Assembly (NCBI GenBank): GCA_003167365.1
Contig: PMTM01000003.1
Coordinates: 221,645-285,644, forward strand
Length of the DNA stretch: 64,000 bases
Reading direction: 5' to 3'
From: Spartobacteria bacterium
GTDB taxonomy: Bacteria; Verrucomicrobiota; Verrucomicrobiia; Chthoniobacterales; UBA10450
A model generated the notes under the pieces. It saw only the letters and a list, made by a program, of their open reading frames with translations, ran no database searches and was not told where the DNA came from. The translations under genes were made by a program, and so were the position numbers. Shown one piece after another: positions 32,585 through 43,833 of this stretch (positions are counted from its first letter, which is position 1; every line of letters starts with the position of its first letter).

Positions 32585-35500
32585 CTACCCAATCGCCGGT
32601 TGCGGCTCCGGTTCGTCCATGATCGCAGCGCCGATCGGCTCACCCTTCTCGACGAGTTTGATCTCGCGATGCTGGGGAAAGCCGGTACCCGCTGGAATTA
32701 AGTGACCCATGATCACATTCTCTTTGAATCCGCGCAGCCTGTCGATCTTGCCCAGCGTCGCCGCTTCGGTAAGAACGCGCGTCGTGTCTTGGAAGGACGC
32801 GGCTGAAATAAAGCTGTCGGTTTCGAGCGAAGCCTTGGTGATGCCGAGCAGGACTGGCGTTGCTTCCGCCGGTTTTCCACCCTGCTCTACCACGCGGGCG
32901 TTTTCCGCTTCGAAATCGAGCCGGTCGACTTGATCGCCCCAGAGCAACGAGGTGTCGCCCGGATCGGTGATCTTAACCTTGCGCAACATTTGCCGCACAA
33001 TGATCTCGATGTGCTTGTCGTTAATCTCGACGCCTTGGAGCCGATAAACTTCCTGCACTTCGTTCACCAAATGTTCCTGAAGATCCTGCGGACCGCAGAC
33101 TTCGAGGATTTCGTGCGGCACCATCGGGCCTTCGGTCAGCTGCTGACCTTTCTTCACGAAATCGCCTTTGAACACGATGATGTGCTTGGTCAGCGGAATG
33201 AGATGTTCCTCTTCGGTCCCTGTCTCCGGATCTTTCAAAATGAGCTTCCGTTTTCCGCGCGCTGTGCCGCCCATTTCGACCGTGCCATCGATCTTTGCAA
33301 TCTCAGCCGCATCTTTTGGCCGGCGTGCCTCGAATAACTCAGCCACGCGCGGCAGACCGCCGGTGATATCTTTGGTCTTGGCAATTTTTCGCGGCGTTTT
33401 GGCGAGTAATGCGCCGCCGCGGATCTTCTGACCTTCCTCGACGACGACGTGTGCGCCCGCTGGAATTGAATAGCTGGAAAGCACCTCCTTTTTGTCGCCA
33501 ATAATGACGATCTGCGGGTGCAAGTCTTCCTTATGCTCGATGATGACCGTTCCCATCAGACCGGTCGCTTCATCGACGTCGCGCTTGATCGTGACGCCCG
33601 CGATCATGTCGCGGAACTCGACCTTACCAGCTTTTTCGGTAAGAATCGGCACGTTGTACGGATCCCATTGCACGAAAGTCTCGCCCTTCTTCACGCTCGC
33701 ACCCTCGGCCTTCGAAATCATCGAGCCGATGACGACGTTGTAACGCTCGAGCTCGCGGCCCTCGGCGTTGTGCACGCTGATCGAGCCGTTCTTATTCAAC
33801 ACGATCCAGCTGCCGTCCAATGCTTGAACGGTGCGCAGATCGTTGAACTGAATGGCTCCGTCGTTTTTCGCCTTGATAATCGGCTGCTTGAACGTCTGGC
33901 TCGCCGTGCCGCCAATATGGAACGTACGCATGGTCAACTGCGTGCCCGGTTCCCCGATCGATTGCGCGGCAATGATGCCGACCGCTTCTCCCAGTTTCAC
34001 ATATTGGCCGGTCGCAAGATTGCGCCCGTAGCACATCGCACAAACGCCGCGGCCGCATTCGCAAGTAAGCACGGAGCGAATCTTCAATTGCTCCACGCCG
34101 ATGCGCTGTAAATCATTCGCGATCTTCTCATCGATCAGTTGATTGGCTTTGACGATCTTCTTTTTCTTTTCGACTGGATCGACAATCGTTTCGCAACTGA
34201 CGCGGCCGATGATGCGCGTGGCAAGATCGACAACCTCTTCGTCGCCCTCATAAATCGAGCGAACAAGAATGCCGTTAACGGTGCCACAATCCATCTCGTT
34301 GATGATTACGTCCTGTGAAGCATCCACGAGTTTGCGCGTGAGATAACCGGAATCGGCCGTCTTCAGCGCGGTATCGGCCAGACCTTTGCGCGCGCCGTGG
34401 GTGGAAATGAAATATTCCAGCACGCTCAAACCTTCGCGGAAATTTGAAGTGATCGGACGCTCGATAATTTCGCCGGAAGGTTTCGCCATCAAACCGCGCA
34501 TGCCGGCAAGTTGTCGGACCTGTTGACGATTTCCGCGCGCTCCCGAATCCACCATCAAATATACCGGATTCAACTCTTTGCGGCCCTCGTTGTGTTCGAG
34601 GGTGCGGAACATCACGCTGGATATTTCGTCGCCGGCGTGCGTCCAAATGTCGATGATCTTGTTGTAACGCTCACCATCCGTGATGATGCCTTTGCGGTAT
34701 TGCTGTTCGACCTGGCGGATCTGCCGGTAGGCGTTCTCGAGTTCCGTCTGCTTCTCTTTCGGAATAATCATGTCCGAAATACCGATCGAGATGCCGGCCC
34801 GCGTGGCCTCGGTAAATCCAAGTTCCTTTAACTGATCGAGTGTTTCGACCGTGCTTTGCTGACCTGCCACTTGATAGCAACGCCAAATAATGTCGCTGAG
34901 TTGTTTCTTGCCCGCCGGCTTATTGAAGAAGCCGAGCTTTTTCGGCCAGATTTGATTGAAGATGACTCGCCCCGCCGTGGTATCGATGACGCGCGTATCT
35001 TTGTTCCCGTAAACCGTGTCTTGACCGAAATCAGGGTTTCTAAAGCGAATGCGGTCGTGGGTTTTGACCGCTCCTTCTGCCATGGCGAATTCGACCTCCA
35101 CTGCTTCAGAAAACAACGAAAGGTGTTGGCCTTCCTTCTTTACGCCGCGCGGAGCTTGCGTGAGATAATAGCAGCCGAGCGTAATGTCTTGCGACGGCGT
35201 GGTGATTGGCTTGCCGCTGGACGGCGAGAAAATATTGTTCGGCGCGAGCATCAACATGCGCGCTTCCAGTTGCGCCTCGACCGAGAGCGGCACATGCACG
35301 GCCATCTGATCGCCATCGAAGTCGGCGTTGTAAGCCGTGCAAACAAGTGGATGAATGCGAATCGCTTCGCCTTCGATCAGTTGCGGCTCGAAAGCCTGGA
35401 TCGACAATCGATGCAACGTGGGCGCGCGGTTCAAGAGCACAGGATGTCCACGCGTGACTTCGTCGAGAATGTCCCAAACTTCGGGCGTTTGCCGCTCGAT

Positions 35501-36703
35501 CATTTTCTTCGCGCTGCGAACGGTGTGGACGTATCCGAGATCTTTCAATCGGCGAATGATGAATGGTTCGAAAAGAACGAGCGCCATCTTCTTCGGCAGA
35601 CCGCACTGATGCAGTTTCAGTTCGGGACCGATGACGATAACAGAACGGCCGGAGTAATCGACGCGCTTGCCGAGGAGATTCTGACGGAACCGTCCGCCCT
35701 TGCCCTTGAGCATGTCGCTGAGTGATTTCAGCGGGCGATTGCCGGCGCCGGTGACGGCGCGGCCGTGACGGCCATTGTCGAACAGAGCGTCCACCGCTTC
35801 CTGCAACATGCGCTTCTCGTTGCGGATAATGACGTCCGGCGTTTTGAGCTGAAGCAAATTCTTGAGCCGGTTGTTACGGTTGATGACGCGGCGATAAAGA
35901 TCATTGAGATCGCTGGTGGCAAAGCGTCCGCCTTCGAGCGGAACGAGCGGACGCAAATCCGGAGGGATGACCGGCAGTACATCGAGAACCATCCAATCGG
36001 GACGCGCGTGCGAGTTTTGGAAGCCCTGCACCAGCTTGGTCCGTTTCGCCAGCTTCTTGCGAATCTGTTTGCTCTTGGTGGCGCCCATCGCCTTATCCAG
36101 CTCCTTGTTGAGCTTGTTCAGATCGATTTCCGCGAGCAGTTTTTTCACCGCTTCCGCGCCCATGCCGGCGACAAAGTCTTCGCCGTATTGCTCCTGCGCT
36201 TCGCGATATTCGACTTCGTTGAGCAGTTGGGTCTTTGTCAGCGGCGTCTTACCCGGATCGATGACGATGTAGTCTTCGTAATAGATCACGCGCTCGAGTT
36301 GACGCGCGCTCATGTCGAGCATGAGGCCCAGACGCGAAGGCATGCATTTGTAAAACCAAATGTGCGAAACGGGCACGGCCAACTCGATATGGCCCATGCG
36401 TTCGCGACGAACGCGCGCAAGCGTGACCTCCACGCCGCAACGGTCGCAGATCACGCCTTTGTGCTTGATGCGTTTGTATTTTCCGCAGGAGCATTCCCAA
36501 TCGCGCGTCGGACCGAAAATGCGTTCACAGAAAAGGCCGCCCTTTTCCGGCTTGAAGGTGCGGTAATTAATCGTCTCTGGATTTTTGACTTCGCCTTTGC
36601 TCCACGACCTCATCGTGTCGCTCGAGGCAACACCGATCGCGACTTGATCAAAACCAACCGCACGCTCTTCTCCTACTAACTCACGCCAGGAATGTTCGTT
36701 CAT
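32585..36703 (-). CDS. rpoC: DNA-directed RNA polymerase, beta' subunit
   Basis: 1372 aa, near the E. coli length of 1407. N-terminal zinc ribbon [20 protein letters not shown], catalytic magnesium loop [12 protein letters not shown], bridge-helix and trigger-loop region ([22 protein letters not shown]), and the second zinc site [13 protein letters not shown]. The start at 36703 gives [20 protein letters not shown], a reasonable N-terminus. It follows rpoB by 32 bp, a gap containing a T run and TAGATCGACA. Confidence 0.98.
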   Translation of the reverse strand: MNEHSWRELVGEERAVGFDQVAIGVASSDTMRSWSKGEVKNPETINYRTFKPEKGGLFCERIFGPTRDWECSCGKYKRIKHKGVICDRCGVEVTLARVRRERMGHIELAVPVSHIWFYKCMPSRLGLMLDMSARQLERVIYYEDYIVIDPGKTPLTKTQLLNEVEYREAQEQYGEDFVAGMGAEAVKKLLAEIDLNKLNKELDKAMGATKSKQIRKKLAKRTKLVQGFQNSHARPDWMVLDVLPVIPPDLRPLVPLEGGRFATSDLNDLYRRVINRNNRLKNLLQLKTPDVIIRNEKRMLQEAVDALFDNGRHGRAVTGAGNRPLKSLSDMLKGKGGRFRQNLLGKRVDYSGRSVIVIGPELKLHQCGLPKKMALVLFEPFIIRRLKDLGYVHTVRSAKKMIERQTPEVWDILDEVTRGHPVLLNRAPTLHRLSIQAFEPQLIEGEAIRIHPLVCTAYNADFDGDQMAVHVPLSVEAQLEARMLMLAPNNIFSPSSGKPITTPSQDITLGCYYLTQAPRGVKKEGQHLSLFSEAVEVEFAMAEGAVKTHDRIRFRNPDFGQDTVYGNKDTRVIDTTAGRVIFNQIWPKKLGFFNKPAGKKQLSDIIWRCYQVAGQQSTVETLDQLKELGFTEATRAGISIGISDMIIPKEKQTELENAYRQIRQVEQQYRKGIITDGERYNKIIDIWTHAGDEISSVMFRTLEHNEGRKELNPVYLMVDSGARGNRQQVRQLAGMRGLMAKPSGEIIERPITSNFREGLSVLEYFISTHGARKGLADTALKTADSGYLTRKLVDASQDVIINEMDCGTVNGILVRSIYEGDEEVVDLATRIIGRVSCETIVDPVEKKKKIVKANQLIDEKIANDLQRIGVEQLKIRSVLTCECGRGVCAMCYGRNLATGQYVKLGEAVGIIAAQSIGEPGTQLTMRTFHIGGTASQTFKQPIIKAKNDGAIQFNDLRTVQALDGSWIVLNKNGSISVHNAEGRELERYNVVIGSMISKAEGASVKKGETFVQWDPYNVPILTEKAGKVEFRDMIAGVTIKRDVDEATGLMGTVIIEHKEDLHPQIVIIGDKKEVLSSYSIPAGAHVVVEEGQKIRGGALLAKTPRKIAKTKDITGGLPRVAELFEARRPKDAAEIAKIDGTVEMGGTARGKRKLILKDPETGTEEEHLIPLTKHIIVFKGDFVKKGQQLTEGPMVPHEILEVCGPQDLQEHLVNEVQEVYRLQGVEINDKHIEIIVRQMLRKVKITDPGDTSLLWGDQVDRLDFEAENARVVEQGGKPAEATPVLLGITKASLETDSFISAASFQDTTRVLTEAATLGKIDRLRGFKENVIMGHLIPAGTGFPQHREIKLVEKGEPIGAAIMDEPEPQPAIG

Positions 36704-36735
36704 GATTTGCTAAGAAACTGTCGATCTAAAAAAAA

Positions 36736-39700
36736 TTAAGCTGCATCAAAGACGCTGGCAGGCGCTTGGCCGCCGACTTTGACGTCGAGACCGAGGCTTT
36801 GCATTTCCTTGATTAACACGTTGAAAGATTCGGGCGTGCCCGCTTCGAGCGAGTTGTCGCCTTTAACAATGGATTCGTAGATGCGGGTGCGGCCTTGCAC
36901 GTCGTCGGATTTTACGGTGAGTAATTCCTGCAACGTGTAAGCAGCGCCGTAGGCCTCGAGTGCCCAGACTTCCATCTCACCGAAACGCTGGCCGCCGTAC
37001 TGCGCTTTTCCGCCGAGCGGTTGCTGAGTGACGAGTGAGTATGGGCCAACCGCGCGCGCGTGAATCTTGTCCGCCACGAGGTGGCCAAGCTTCATCATAT
37101 ATATATAACCAACGACGACTTCCTGATCGAAAGCGTCGCCGGTGCGACCATCAAACAAACGCGCCTTTCCGTTTTCCTGCACCCAAGTGAAGCCTTCCTT
37201 CTTCTTCGCGTCCTTCAAATACTCGCGAATCTTGGCTTCCGAGATTCCGTCGAACACCGGAGTGGCGACTCTAAAGCCAAGGGCTTTCGCCGCTACACCT
37301 AAGTGCGTCTCCAAAACCTGACCAACGTTCATACGGCTCGGAACGCCAAGTGGGTTGAGGACGATTTCGACCGGTGTGCCGTCGGGTAAGAACGGCATGT
37401 CCTCTTCCGGAACAATGCGAGCGACGACGCCTTTATTGCCGTGCCGCCCAGCCATTTTGTCGCCGACACTGAGTTTCCGTTTGCTCGCGATATAAACTTT
37501 GACCTGCTTGATAATACCGGGATCGATGTCGTCACCGCTCTCCACCCGGTCCATCGAGCGTTCGCGCTCGAGCTCGAGCTCCGCGAACTTATGCTCGTAC
37601 GAGGCAATGATTTCGCGAATCTTGTTCCGGATCGGACTGGGATCGATTTCGATGTGATCGTAGACGTTCGCCAGTTTGCGGAGAAGCGTCTTGGTGATCT
37701 TGCGATTCGCCGGAATAATAATCTCGCCGGTTTCGGCATTGACTACGTCGAGCGGAATTTTTTCTCCGAGAAGAATATTCGAAAGGGCATCGGTTAACTG
37801 CTCGGTCAATTCTTCCTTCTTCCGCCGGTTCTCTTCGTTAATCGACTTGAGCTGGCGCTTCGTCTCCGCCGGCGTGAGTTTTTCGCGCGAAACTTCGCGG
37901 CGCGAAGAAACTTTCACGTCCATCACGATTCCATACGTTCCGGATGGAACAGTCAGTGATGTGTCTTTAACGTCCGCGGCCTTTTCACCGAAAATTGCGC
38001 GCAACAAACGCTCTTCCGGCGCAAGTTCTGTCTCGCTCTTCGGTGTGATTTTTCCGACGAGAATGTCGCCCGGCTTCACTTCCGCGCCCACCCGCACGAC
38101 GCCGTCCGGACCAAGATTGCGCAACGCTTCTTCGCTGACGTTCGGAATATCACGGGTAATTTCCTCCGGTCCGAGCTTCGTATCGCGCGCGCCGATCTCG
38201 AATTCATCAATGTGAATGGAGGTGTAAATGTCCTCTTTCACGACCTTCTCGGAGATCATGATGGCGTCTTCGAAGTTATAGCCATTCCACGGCATGAACG
38301 CGACGAGCACGTTGCGACCGAGTGCGAGCTCGCCTTGATCGGTGTTCGGTCCGTCGGCAATGACCTGGCCCTTCTTCACGTGCTGCCCTTTGTGCACGAT
38401 CGGTTTTTGGTTCACGCACGTGCCCGCATTCGAGCGCATGAACTTGCGCAGTTCATAAACGTGAACGCCGGCCTCGGCATCGGTCTTTAATTTCTTTCGG
38501 TGCTCGGGCATGTGCCCGTCTTTTGTGACAACGATTTGATCGGCCGTGACCGAAGCGACTTTCCCGCTTTCAATCGCGATCAAAACCGCGTGTGAATCCC
38601 GCGCCACCTTCGCTTCCAAGCCTGTGCCGACCAATGGCGTTTCCGAAACAATCAACGGAACTCCCTGGCGTTGCATGTTCGAACCCATGAGCGCACGGTT
38701 TGCGTCGTCGTGCTCAAGGAACGGAATGAGACCCGCCGCCACCGAGACAAGCTGTTTCGGCGAGACGTCCATGTAATGGACCTTCGACGGTTCGACTTCC
38801 AAGAAGTCGCCGCGATAACGCACTGAAACTTTTTCGCCGGTGAAATGTCCACGTCCATCCATTGGCGCGTTCGCCTGCGCTACGAGAAAATTCTCTTCCC
38901 GATCGCCCGTGAGATAATCAATGTCGTCCATGACCCGACCATTGTGGACTCTGCGGTACGGCGTCTCGATAAAACCAAATTCGTTAATGCGCGCGAACGT
39001 CGACATCGAGCTGATTAAACCGATGTTCGGACCTTCCGGTGTCTCGATCGGACAGATGCGCCCGTAATGCGACGGATGCACGTCGCGCACTTCGAATCCA
39101 GCGCGATCGCGGCTCAAGCCGCCTGGCCCGAGAGCGGAGAGACGACGCTTGTGGGTCAACTCCGCCAACGGATTGGTCTGATCCATGAACTGCGAAAGTT
39201 GCGAGCGACCGAAGAAATCACGAATGACTGCGCTCAGCGCCTTCGGGTTAATCAACTTTTGCGGCGTCATTCCATCGACATTGATGTCGAACAAAGTCAT
39301 GCGTTCTTTAACGAGGCGCTCGGTACGGGCGAGACCGACGCGGCATTGATTGGCCAGCAATTCGCCAACCGTTCGCACACGCCGGCTGCCGAGATGATCG
39401 ATGTCATCGAGCGTGCCTTCGCCGCGGCGAAGATTGATCAAATACTTGATGGCACCGATGAAATCTTTGTCCGTGAGAATGCGTTCGCCAAGATCGACAT
39501 CTATACCAAGCTTTTGATTGATCTTGTAGCGCCCAACACGACCGAGGTCGTATTTCTTCGGATCGAAGAAAAGCCGCTTGAGCAACGCGCGAGCATTCGC
39601 CACCGTCGGCGGATCGCCAGGGCGAAGCTTCCGGTAAATATCTTTTAGCGCTTCCTCCTGATCGTGCGCCGGATCTTTCTTGAGCGCCTTCACGACAGTG

Positions 39701-40539
39701 TCATCGTTCGAGATGTCGATCACTTTCGCCTCTTTGATTTTGAGGGCCATGATCTGACGAACTGTCGCCAGCGTGAGTGGCTCAAAGGCGCGAGCGACTG
39801 TCGCTTCGCCATCGAGGATGTCCGCGGTTAACACTTTTGTCGCGAGCTTTTCCTCGTCGAGCTTCTCGCTCAATTTCAGATTCTCGATGGTATAAAAAAG
39901 TTTGATAACTTCCTCGTCCGGGCCGTAGCCGAGTGCGCGCAAGAAGGTAGTGGCGAGAAATTTGCGACGTCGTTTCCGGCGATCGAGATAAATGTAAAGC
40001 AGATCGGCGGTATCGAATTGCACCTCGATCCACGAACCGCGGTCCGGAATGATCCGAAAGCTGTAGAGCACCTTGCCGTTAAGGTGAATGCTCGATTCGA
40101 ACGCAATTCCAGGGGAACGATGCAGTTGTGAAACGACCACACGCTCGGCGCCGTTGATCACGAAAGTTCCCTGTGCCGTCATGAGCGGAATTTCGCCCAT
40201 GTAAACTTTCTCTTCCTTTGTGCCGCGCTCTTCCCGCAGCTGGAAAGTGACATGCAGCGGCGCGCTATAGGTTTGGCCTTCGCGTTGCGCTTCCAACGCG
40301 GTCAGCTTCGGTTCGCCAATTTCGTAATGGCCGAAGTCGAGCACCGCTTTTTCGTCATAACTCTCGATCGGGAAAACTTCTTTAAAGACTGCTTGCAGAC
40401 CGGCGGTCTTGCGCTTGTTGAACGGGACATCCTTCTGCAAAAAATCGACATACGAGTTGAGTTGAACCTCGATTAGGTTTGGAGGCTCAACACCTTCCTT
40501 AATAGTTCCGAAATGAATGCGCTCTGCCCGTTCTGACAT
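36736..40539 (-). CDS. rpoB: DNA-directed RNA polymerase, beta subunit
   Basis: 1267 aa. Signatures in order: [12 protein letters not shown], the rifampicin region [20 protein letters not shown] with [20 protein letters not shown], then [33 protein letters not shown], and the C-terminal [18 protein letters not shown]. In the rifampicin cluster the drug-contact residues Q, D, H and S keep the sensitive-type sequence. An (AT)n-like stretch near 37097-37107 is coding ([11 protein letters not shown]). Separated from rplL by 274 bp with a hairpin. Confidence 0.98.
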   Translation of the reverse strand: MSERAERIHFGTIKEGVEPPNLIEVQLNSYVDFLQKDVPFNKRKTAGLQAVFKEVFPIESYDEKAVLDFGHYEIGEPKLTALEAQREGQTYSAPLHVTFQLREERGTKEEKVYMGEIPLMTAQGTFVINGAERVVVSQLHRSPGIAFESSIHLNGKVLYSFRIIPDRGSWIEVQFDTADLLYIYLDRRKRRRKFLATTFLRALGYGPDEEVIKLFYTIENLKLSEKLDEEKLATKVLTADILDGEATVARAFEPLTLATVRQIMALKIKEAKVIDISNDDTVVKALKKDPAHDQEEALKDIYRKLRPGDPPTVANARALLKRLFFDPKKYDLGRVGRYKINQKLGIDVDLGERILTDKDFIGAIKYLINLRRGEGTLDDIDHLGSRRVRTVGELLANQCRVGLARTERLVKERMTLFDINVDGMTPQKLINPKALSAVIRDFFGRSQLSQFMDQTNPLAELTHKRRLSALGPGGLSRDRAGFEVRDVHPSHYGRICPIETPEGPNIGLISSMSTFARINEFGFIETPYRRVHNGRVMDDIDYLTGDREENFLVAQANAPMDGRGHFTGEKVSVRYRGDFLEVEPSKVHYMDVSPKQLVSVAAGLIPFLEHDDANRALMGSNMQRQGVPLIVSETPLVGTGLEAKVARDSHAVLIAIESGKVASVTADQIVVTKDGHMPEHRKKLKTDAEAGVHVYELRKFMRSNAGTCVNQKPIVHKGQHVKKGQVIADGPNTDQGELALGRNVLVAFMPWNGYNFEDAIMISEKVVKEDIYTSIHIDEFEIGARDTKLGPEEITRDIPNVSEEALRNLGPDGVVRVGAEVKPGDILVGKITPKSETELAPEERLLRAIFGEKAADVKDTSLTVPSGTYGIVMDVKVSSRREVSREKLTPAETKRQLKSINEENRRKKEELTEQLTDALSNILLGEKIPLDVVNAETGEIIIPANRKITKTLLRKLANVYDHIEIDPSPIRNKIREIIASYEHKFAELELERERSMDRVESGDDIDPGIIKQVKVYIASKRKLSVGDKMAGRHGNKGVVARIVPEEDMPFLPDGTPVEIVLNPLGVPSRMNVGQVLETHLGVAAKALGFRVATPVFDGISEAKIREYLKDAKKKEGFTWVQENGKARLFDGRTGDAFDQEVVVGYIYMMKLGHLVADKIHARAVGPYSLVTQQPLGGKAQYGGQRFGEMEVWALEAYGAAYTLQELLTVKSDDVQGRTRIYESIVKGDNSLEAGTPESFNVLIKEMQSLGLDVKVGGQAPASVFDAA

Positions 40540-40763
40540 AATAGTTACTGCGTAAGGGTCGCCAGCGTCTTACTGGGAGCGCTGCGAGCCTGGGATTTAC
40601 GGCATCAGCCGAGTGCGAAGACAGCAAAAATGACAGCGAATCGGCAGTGTGTCAAATCCACCTATCCACCTCCACCGTTTCGTTGCCTATCTGAAATCTT
40701 TCCGTCGTCCGCGCGGTTAAAAATAATTCTGCCTACTTCTAACGAAACAATATTCTAGTGAGG

Positions 40764-40803
40764 TAATGGCGACCGCGCAACTGATTTTACGCGACCGCCA
40801 TTA
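40764..40803 (-). terminator. Hairpin between rplL and rpoB (attenuator candidate)
   Basis: TAATGGCG pairs with CGCCATTA and CGCG with CGCG across an ac/ac internal loop (40764-40803), ten bases after the rplL stop. In E. coli a partial terminator at this same place lowers polymerase relative to ribosomal protein synthesis; an analogous role is inferred from position. No T run follows directly. Confidence 0.45.
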
Positions 40804-40813
40804 TGAAAATCAA

Positions 40814-41197
40814 TTACTTAATCTCGACTTTCGCGCCGGCTGCTTCGACCTTTTTCTTGATCTCGTCAGCTTCTTGCTTGGTCACGCCTTCCTTGATCGT
40901 CTTGGGAGCGCCTTCCACCAAGGCCTTCGCTTCGGCCAAACCTAGTCCCGGAACAGCACTGCGGATTTCTTTAATGACGCCGATCTTATTCGCGCCCATC
41001 TCTTTCAAGATGACTTCGAAGGTGCTTTTCTCTTCAGCAGGTGCCGCTGCACCTCCGCCAGCCGCCGGAGCAGCTGCAACGGCTACAGGCGCCGCTGCGC
41101 TCACGCCCCATTTTTCCTCGAGTTGTTTTACCAAACCAGCAATCTCGAGCACGGATAATCCGCTGAGTTGCTCCACCATTTTATTTGTATCTGCCAT
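40814..41197 (-). CDS. rplL: 50S ribosomal protein L7/L12
   Basis: 127 aa. N-terminal dimer domain ([20 protein letters not shown]), Ala-rich hinge ([21 protein letters not shown]) and C-terminal factor-binding domain with [20 protein letters not shown] and [22 protein letters not shown]7/L12 dimers form the ribosomal stalk that recruits EF-Tu and EF-G. It follows rplJ. Confidence 0.97.
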   Translation of the reverse strand: MADTNKMVEQLSGLSVLEIAGLVKQLEEKWGVSAAAPVAVAAAPAAGGGAAAPAEEKSTFEVILKEMGANKIGVIKEIRSAVPGLGLAEAKALVEGAPKTIKEGVTKQEADEIKKKVEAAGAKVEIK

Positions 41198-41313
41198 TTT
41201 GTTTTCTCCAATCGCCGCGCACGAAAGCTTTCGCGCAATTAAGGCCGATCGCTATCGGCCCGGACAGTTTTTGTTTTGTTGCTCGCAACCCCATCAAGGC
41301 GTTGCGAAAATTT

Positions 41314-42087
41314 TTATCCAGCCGCCTCTGTTGCTGGTGGTTCCTCTTTTTTCGCCTCTGCCGGAGCCGTCTCCGCCTTCGGTTCCGCTGCCGGCGTTTC
41401 TTGCAGCGCGGTTGCGGCAGGTTCATTCACTTCGTTTTTCGGCGCCTCTTCTTTAGATTCCACTGCCTGCGGCTCCGGTGTCGCTTCCGCGACTGGGGCG
41501 CCTTTAACTTCGGCCGCTGGTGCTTCTTCCGTGCTCACCGTCGCAGTCGAACTCTTTGGTTCGCTCGCCGCAGCAGGTTCGCCTTTGCTCGCTTTCGCGT
41601 TGAGAAGCCGCGCAAAAGCGGAGGCCGGCTCATTCAATACTCGCACCAAACGCGTCGCCGGAGCGAGGAATAGTCCGAGCAATTGCGCCAGGAGAATTTC
41701 CCGCGGTGGCAGATCGGCCAGTGCTTCCACGTCCGCCGTCGAAACCACCGCGCGATCGATCAAGCCCATCTTGAGCGCCGTCGTTTTAAATTCAGCGGCG
41801 AACGCCTTTAGAATCTTCGCGACTGGCGCGACATCTTTCTCGCCTGTCACCACCGCGGTCTGACCGGTCAATTTATCACCTACGTCCGGGAAACCGGAAT
41901 CAACCAGCGCGCGTTTCAGGAAACTGTTCTTGACCACGTGCATCTCGGCGCCGACCGGCACGAGCCGGTTTCGGAGTTCGCCGAAATGTCCGACATTCAT
42001 TCGCTGATAATCGGCCACGAGCACAAACGGAGAGCGTTTCATTTTCTCCGCGAGTTCGGCAACGATGTTGGCTTTTTCAGGTCTCAT
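41314..42087 (-). CDS. rplJ: 50S ribosomal protein L10 with long Ala/Glu/Pro tail
   Basis: 257 aa, against about 165-175 aa in most bacteria. Residues 1-165 are ordinary L10 (MRPEKANIVAELAEKMKRSP, then VADYQRMNVGHFGELRNRL and VVKNSFLKRAL). About 90 residues follow of low complexity, mostly Ala, Glu, Pro, Lys and Thr with no predicted fold. The tail is acidic; it starts after the helix that binds L7/L12 (ARLLNAKAS). It overlaps no other gene. The ATG is preceded by AAGATCGATAAT and no Shine-Dalgarno. Confidence 0.95.
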   Translation of the reverse strand: MRPEKANIVAELAEKMKRSPFVLVADYQRMNVGHFGELRNRLVPVGAEMHVVKNSFLKRALVDSGFPDVGDKLTGQTAVVTGEKDVAPVAKILKAFAAEFKTTALKMGLIDRAVVSTADVEALADLPPREILLAQLLGLFLAPATRLVRVLNEPASAFARLLNAKASKGEPAAASEPKSSTATVSTEEAPAAEVKGAPVAEATPEPQAVESKEEAPKNEVNEPAATALQETPAAEPKAETAPAEAKKEEPPATEAAG

Positions 42088-42097
42088 ATTATCGATC

Positions 42098-42799
42098 TTA
42101 CACGGTCACGTAGGGCGAAGGATCAAGATGAATTCCTGGCGACATCGTCGCGCTCAACGTTATCCCTTCCAGATAACGTCCTTTAGTCGTTGCCGGCCGC
42201 GCCCGCACGACTGCATCGATCACCGCTGTCCCGTTTTCCACCAACGCATTTTCCGCAAATGAAAATTTTCCCACCGGCACCGCGACATTGCCGTTCTTAT
42301 CGAGCTTAAACTCAACGCGGCCCGCCTTCACTTCCTGCACCGCTTTTGCCGTATCGTCCGTCACCGTTCCAGTCTTCGGATTCGGCATCAATCCGCGCGG
42401 ACCGAGAACTTTTCCGAGTTTTCGCACTTCCGCCATCGCCGCTGGCGTCGCGACCGCAACATCAAAATCTTGAAAACCTTCCTGACATTTCTGAATCATG
42501 TCTTTGAATCCGACAAACTCCGCGCCGGCTTCCTTCGCTGCCTTGGCCGCCGCGCCTTCCGCAAAAACCAGCACGCGCACTTGCTTTCCGCTTCCATGCG
42601 GCAGCGGGCAGGTTCCGCGCACCATCTGGTCGGATTGTTTTGGATCGACCCCGAGCCGGAACGCGACGGTCACAGTCTGGTCGAACTTCGTCGCCGGCAT
42701 TTTTTTCAAAGCCGAGACCGCGTCGGTCAGATTGTAAGTCTTCTTGCGGTCCACCTGCTCGGTGGCGGCGCGATAACGTTTGCTGCGATTTTGGTGCAT
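42098..42799 (-). CDS. rplA: 50S ribosomal protein L1
   Basis: 233 aa. [20 protein letters not shown] is followed by [18 protein letters not shown], then the L1 signature region [21 protein letters not shown] and [15 protein letters not shown]1 binds 23S rRNA at the E-site stalk and represses its own operon in other bacteria. Normally it directly follows rplK, but here rplK is 3.6 kb away, beyond three unrelated genes. It is 10 bp upstream of rplJ. Confidence 0.97.
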   Translation of the reverse strand: MHQNRSKRYRAATEQVDRKKTYNLTDAVSALKKMPATKFDQTVTVAFRLGVDPKQSDQMVRGTCPLPHGSGKQVRVLVFAEGAAAKAAKEAGAEFVGFKDMIQKCQEGFQDFDVAVATPAAMAEVRKLGKVLGPRGLMPNPKTGTVTDDTAKAVQEVKAGRVEFKLDKNGNVAVPVGKFSFAENALVENGTAVIDAVVRARPATTKGRYLEGITLSATMSPGIHLDPSPYVTV

Positions 42800-42937
42800 G
42801 TCTTGGTGCAGTATTAGCGCCCGTTTAATAGGCTCCTGCTTAAAATTAGAACCGCTCTTGTGAACGGCAGGACAACCAAAGTAGAGGCTTTTTTTACCTT
42901 GTCAAAACGAAGTTCGTCCTGATAAACCTAGCAGATC

Positions 42938-43789
42938 ATGAAATGCCCCACTGTTTATAGCGTATCAGTAATCACGATAGGGTTCATCGGGTGGATTAAC
43001 TGTGCGATGGCACGGCCAATCGACTTCAGCGAAGTGTCGCTGCTCGTCCGGGCCCACGAACCAGAATCATCCATTATCGATGATGTGTCGCAGCGAAGGC
43101 TGGTTCACAGCCTGACCTCGCAACAGGAAAACACGCTGAAAGCGCAAGGCGCCAGCAACTCTCTGGTCCAGTCGCTCCGCAATTCCAATTTTGTCCTGTC
43201 GAAAGAAGAAGCCGCGGCCTTCGACGCGCAACGCGATCAGCAAGCGAAGGTAGCAAGAGTTTCGAAGGATCCGTCAAACGAATGTGACGCTTCCCAAAAC
43301 ATCCAGGTGTTTGACGTGGCACTCGGTCACCCGATCAATCTCAGTCAATGGGGCGGTTACGATTATGAGCTCGCCTTTTACGCCTACCGAACCGCCGGCG
43401 AAGACATCGTTGAGCCCGTGAATATCGATCCGATTCGAACGTATTCAGATGTCCATAGATATGTTTCCGGCTCTGAAGACGAAGTGTTCGCAGATAATTC
43501 GTTTCGTCGCCAAAGGTTTATGTCTTACGACAACGACGGCCATCGATTCACACCGTATAATGGCCGGCGCGATCTCAAGGATGATCGCATCAAGCTGGAC
43601 GAAGCAACTGTCTCTGTAGAATCGCGTTCCGTTTCTCGGCCGCTAGCGATTGACTGGAGTAGTCCAGTCACAATCAAAGGCGTGCCCTACGCGCTCTATC
43701 CGGTTTACGGGGAGGGTGGCGTCTCTTTGTATTACATCAGCTCTTCCAGCACTTCCGTTCGGCTCGCCGTCAGCACGACAAGAATGTAG
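42938..43789 (+). CDS. Exported protein with conserved helical N-domain, unknown function
   Basis: 283 aa. Signal peptide MKCPTVYSVSVITIGFIGWI, cut after AMA. The segment DFSEVSLLVRAHEPESSIID to SLTSQQENTLKAQGASNSLV, then LVQSLRNSNFVLS, is an about 60-residue helical region of a type I associate with exported verrucomicrobial proteins, not tied to any named domain. The rest (residues 130-283) is unassigned, with a Tyr-rich part (GGYDYELAFYAYRTAGED) and a C-terminal beta stretch. First of three genes between rplA and rplK, on the strand opposite to the ribosomal genes. Confidence 0.65.
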   Translation: MKCPTVYSVSVITIGFIGWINCAMARPIDFSEVSLLVRAHEPESSIIDDVSQRRLVHSLTSQQENTLKAQGASNSLVQSLRNSNFVLSKEEAAAFDAQRDQQAKVARVSKDPSNECDASQNIQVFDVALGHPINLSQWGGYDYELAFYAYRTAGEDIVEPVNIDPIRTYSDVHRYVSGSEDEVFADNSFRRQRFMSYDNDGHRFTPYNGRRDLKDDRIKLDEATVSVESRSVSRPLAIDWSSPVTIKGVPYALYPVYGEGGVSLYYISSSSTSVRLAVSTTRM

Positions 43790-43833
43790 AGGGACAACGG
43801 TTTGCCGTTCCCTTCGGTGATCGCGTTTGCGGT

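Noticed and set aside
34856-36679. Long open frames (289 and 304 codons) on the plus strand opposite rpoC
   Set aside because: Shadow frames of a highly conserved gene in GC-rich DNA; no family features or ribosome sites.
37097-37107. ATATATATA microsatellite-like run
   Set aside because: It is coding sequence of rpoB (YIYMMKLGH) and not a variable repeat as far as can be seen.
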